From NCBI GenBank assembly GCA_045133615.1, contig JBGUUQ010000103.1:1-64000 (forward strand): 64,000 bases of DNA. Reading direction: 5' to 3'. Under the pieces are notes generated by a model that was given only the letters and a program-made list of their open reading frames with translations, was not told the DNA's origin and searched no databases. Each line of letters begins with the position of its first letter. Position 1 is the first letter of the stretch. Below, piece by piece: positions 61,889-64,000 of the stretch. The position numbers and the translations under genes were made by a program. Source of the stretch: M3 sp045133615 (lineage in GTDB: Bacteria > Bacteroidota > Bacteroidia > Bacteroidales > Muribaculaceae).

Positions 61889-64000
61889 ATGAAACGTATC
61901 GGTTTTGTCAGCATTATTCTCATCCTATGCAGCTTCGTCTCCCGTGGCGTAGACGAGCGTCTGCAACTGAAAGAAATTGCCCAAGGCATGTGTTATGGTA
62001 ACTATGTTCCGGCCTCGGGTCTCGATTATCTCACCGCGAAGGGCCATAAGGCGTTGGCGGAGAAAATTCGCGCGGAAAATGGCTTTGTTCTCCCGGAAAT
62101 CGGATGCGACCTGATGCCGATTGTTATCTCCGCAATGGAGAAGAGGCACATGCAGCAAACCGACGAATATCGTTTGAGTCTGATGTCCGAGATAATGTTC
62201 CGAAGCGTCGTTTACGATTACGAAAATGCCGACCGCGCCGCCGAATTGCTGCTCGACAATATCGACCGTTATGTCGAAGGAGAAGACAACAAAACGGCAT
62301 GGCGTCTGGTATTGCGCGTCGAACGCCCCAATTACGCTTTCAACAATAACGAATGGATAATAAACGGAACGATTTTTGAGATATACGAATTCCTAAGACG
62401 ACAGCCAAAATTGGGAGATTCCGAACGCCTGCTTCTTCTCACAACTCAAGAATTCGGCTTTGTCTACGGCAGACTCGTAATGGATACTAAAGAAGTCGAT
62501 TCCATGATTAAAGAAATCGATCGACTTTATGCTGCTGTATGTCCTAATCTGCCTCAACTGCTTGAAATCAGAGAAGTATATCATCTGATTTCTAAGATTA
62601 ATGCCGATCCGGTAAACTCATTCTTGTCGCGGACTCAGGCAATGCGACTCATCAGAGAAGGGACTGTCGATCCCTACAATGCAGCCTCATTGAATGTGCC
62701 TCTCGCGGGGGCGGCATTGGCCGCCGGTTCAGAAGATGAATGTCGGTCTCTTTATAACGATAATCTTCGCCGTTTAAAGGAATTGGTCGACCGGCAGGAA
62801 AAAACGACCGGCGTTAACGCTTCATACGTTTCCGGACAGATGTTTCTGAAAGACTTCGATCAGTGCGGACTAATCACGACAGAATCCGACGACGACAGCG
62901 AACGAGTTTTGTTTGAAAGCCTGCTTGAAGAGCTGGGTTCTGATATTGTCGGCAACCGATGCCGGGCAGATGCGATTGCGCCTTATATCGTAGACCGCTC
63001 TGGAGCTACCGTAGCGCTTCCCCAGATCGACATAGCGCAAAAATATCTGGAATTTATCAAAGACGACCCATACTTGCCATATCGATATGAAGCGCAAAGC
63101 GCAATAGCGAGGGATATATTTGGTGGCGGGTCTACCGACGCGGCCATAGAATTGCTTAAAACGGTCATTGACGCAACGGAAGGCTGCGATGAGAGTCTTA
63201 AACGTGCTCGTGCCCGCGCTCTGCGAAATCTCTCGGAATGTTATCTGAATCGTAGCGAATCCGATCTTGCGTTCCAATATATGGAATTGGCTGCAGAATG
63301 TTTTGCCGACAGCAAACGTCCCGACTATTTCGAATTGAATGACTTATGGCATAGTTACGGCGAAATGAACCGTCAGGTAGGAAATTTGGCTAAAGCCATA
63401 TGCGCAGCCAATGAACTTGAAGAACTGCGAAAGAACTTCTATGCCGCGCAGTGGGGAATGGAAACCGACTGGTATTCAGCATTGATAAAGGCCCAACAGT
63501 CCAATAATCCTACAAAAGAAATCAAACGGCTCTATGACAGAGCGATCAACAACGGTTGTTGGTCGTGGGCAATGAAACTTGCCATGGAAACTCTGGTGCC
63601 TATCGAAATGGCCAACGGCAATGATGAAGCCGTGGATGAATACATGCAGACCTGCTTTGAAATTTTCCGGATGGACTCATTTTATCAGGATATAGCATTT
63701 GCAAATGAGTATCTGACTTATCTATACAATTATTGCGGAGACCGCGGTGCATGGCGTCGATTCCTTGCCGCAATTGTTTCGGTAATGGAAGAGAATCATA
63801 ATGACCTTAATGTTCCGTTTATTCAGATGCTTGCCATGCAAGCCGACAATGCGCTTGATTCCAACAACTATATCGACGCCAACTATTGTCTATCGGTATT
63901 GTGGGCAAAATTTTTGGCTCTGATGAAAGTTATTCCTTCGGACGATGTATTTGCCCAATATAGTCTGGCTTCAAGTATTGTGCCGATATTTGTAAGCTAT
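61889..64000 (+). CDS. Large secreted TPR-like helical protein (3' end outside window)
   Basis: 704 codons without a stop, running past the right edge. I translated the frame by hand. It starts MKRIGFVSIILILCSFVSRG, a likely signal peptide. The rest is almost wholly helical with repeated A-x-x-L/Y patterns of the tetratricopeptide kind, for example AIELLKTVIDAT, RALRNLSECYLNRSESDLAF and LWHSYGEMNRQVGNLAKA. The absence of the frame's stop explains why it is easy to overlook. Long N-terminal TPR arrays of this kind in Bacteroidales precede CHAT proteases, histidine kinases or anchors; the part that would decide lies outside the window. Base use is more C-rich than in the dcw region. Confidence 0.8.
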   Translation, partial: MKRIGFVSIILILCSFVSRGVDERLQLKEIAQGMCYGNYVPASGLDYLTAKGHKALAEKIRAENGFVLPEIGCDLMPIVISAMEKRHMQQTDEYRLSLMSEIMFRSVVYDYENADRAAELLLDNIDRYVEGEDNKTAWRLVLRVERPNYAFNNNEWIINGTIFEIYEFLRRQPKLGDSERLLLLTTQEFGFVYGRLVMDTKEVDSMIKEIDRLYAAVCPNLPQLLEIREVYHLISKINADPVNSFLSRTQAMRLIREGTVDPYNAASLNVPLAGAALAAGSEDECRSLYNDNLRRLKELVDRQEKTTGVNASYVSGQMFLKDFDQCGLITTESDDDSERVLFESLLEELGSDIVGNRCRADAIAPYIVDRSGATVALPQIDIAQKYLEFIKDDPYLPYRYEAQSAIARDIFGGGSTDAAIELLKTVIDATEGCDESLKRARARALRNLSECYLNRSESDLAFQYMELAAECFADSKRPDYFELNDLWHSYGEMNRQVGNLAKAICAANELEELRKNFYAAQWGMETDWYSALIKAQQSNNPTKEIKRLYDRAINNGCWSWAMKLAMETLVPIEMANGNDEAVDEYMQTCFEIFRMDSFYQDIAFANEYLTYLYNYCGDRGAWRRFLAAIVSVMEENHNDLNVPFIQMLAMQADNALDSNNYIDANYCLSVLWAKFLALMKVIPSDDVFAQYSLASSIVPIFVSY

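Noticed and set aside
62104..62349. 81-codon plus-strand frame rich in arginine
   Set aside because: It is out of frame within the large TPR-like gene that reads continuously from 61889.
1..64000. tRNA, rRNA, CRISPR arrays, insertion sequences and prophage genes
   Set aside because: I scanned the intergenic regions and reading frames by eye and saw none; XerD is a housekeeping recombinase. A tRNAscan or ISfinder search could still find something I missed.

Overview
The window comes from a chromosome of the order Bacteroidales, most likely close to the Muribaculaceae. The evidence is: promoters of the Bacteroidetes type (TTG/TTTG about 20 nt upstream of TAnnTTTG) ahead of many genes; no need for Shine-Dalgarno sites; Bacteroidetes-specific families (DUF4271, WbqC, YfhO, DUF5689/DUF6359 lipoproteins, a PorZ-like propeller); and a division/wall cluster in the Bacteroidetes order. 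MurE carries the DNPR signature for diaminopimelate, and dapB lies nearby, so the peptidoglycan is of the meso-DAP type. The family-level guess is inference; no rRNA, tRNA, CRISPR array or insertion sequence was found.

Layout. 1-3268: end of one secreted modular protein and a complete paralogous surface lipoprotein. 3269-3780: gene-free stretch with inverted repeats. 3781-7375: LOG protein, DUF4271 membrane protein, then the overlapping run hemD-rnpA-yidD-tatD. 7376-9379: minus-strand operon (TrmH-type methyltransferase, epimerase, small membrane protein) with a strong terminator and a possible small RNA. 9380-10140: 761 bp of very AT-rich non-coding DNA with DnaA-box-like 9-mers between divergent genes, a candidate replication origin. 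10141-21259: nadA, leuS, rdgB, PorZ-like, hypothetical, dapB, lepB, wbqC, sirtuin. 21456-36436: the dcw cluster rsmH-ftsL-ftsI-murE-mraY-murD-ftsW-murG-murC-ftsQ-ftsA-ftsZ, one tight unit without mraZ or murF, preceded by an 18-bp perfect palindrome at the expected transcription start.

36437-41821: a secreted protein, a minus-strand pair (pseudokinase, then acetyltransferase), then yqeY, serS and panB. 41836-43729: a BlaI-type repressor and M56 protease sensor pair whose promoter is covered by three dyads spaced exactly 20 bp apart. 43895-53572: GH13 lipoprotein, aroQ, pyk, O-methyltransferase, rbfA, LolC/E-like permease, a secreted protein of unknown family, secreted endonuclease I and a secreted phosphodiesterase. 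53612-58234: minus-strand genes for XerD, a divergent methyltransferase, YfhO and an Lrp-type regulator. 58527-60876: three FKBP isomerases in a row, predicted for cytoplasm, periplasm and membrane. 61033-64000: a G10 tract, a secreted PPC-like protein, and the first 704 codons of a helical, TPR-like secreted protein that runs off the window.

The central theme is envelope biogenesis: peptidoglycan precursor synthesis and septation, signal peptide removal, lipoprotein and type IX-related export, and periplasmic folding. The points I would follow first are the candidate origin, the periodic BlaI operators, the pseudokinase-acetyltransferase pair beside ftsZ, the palindrome before rsmH, and the truncated TPR/PPC pair at the right edge.
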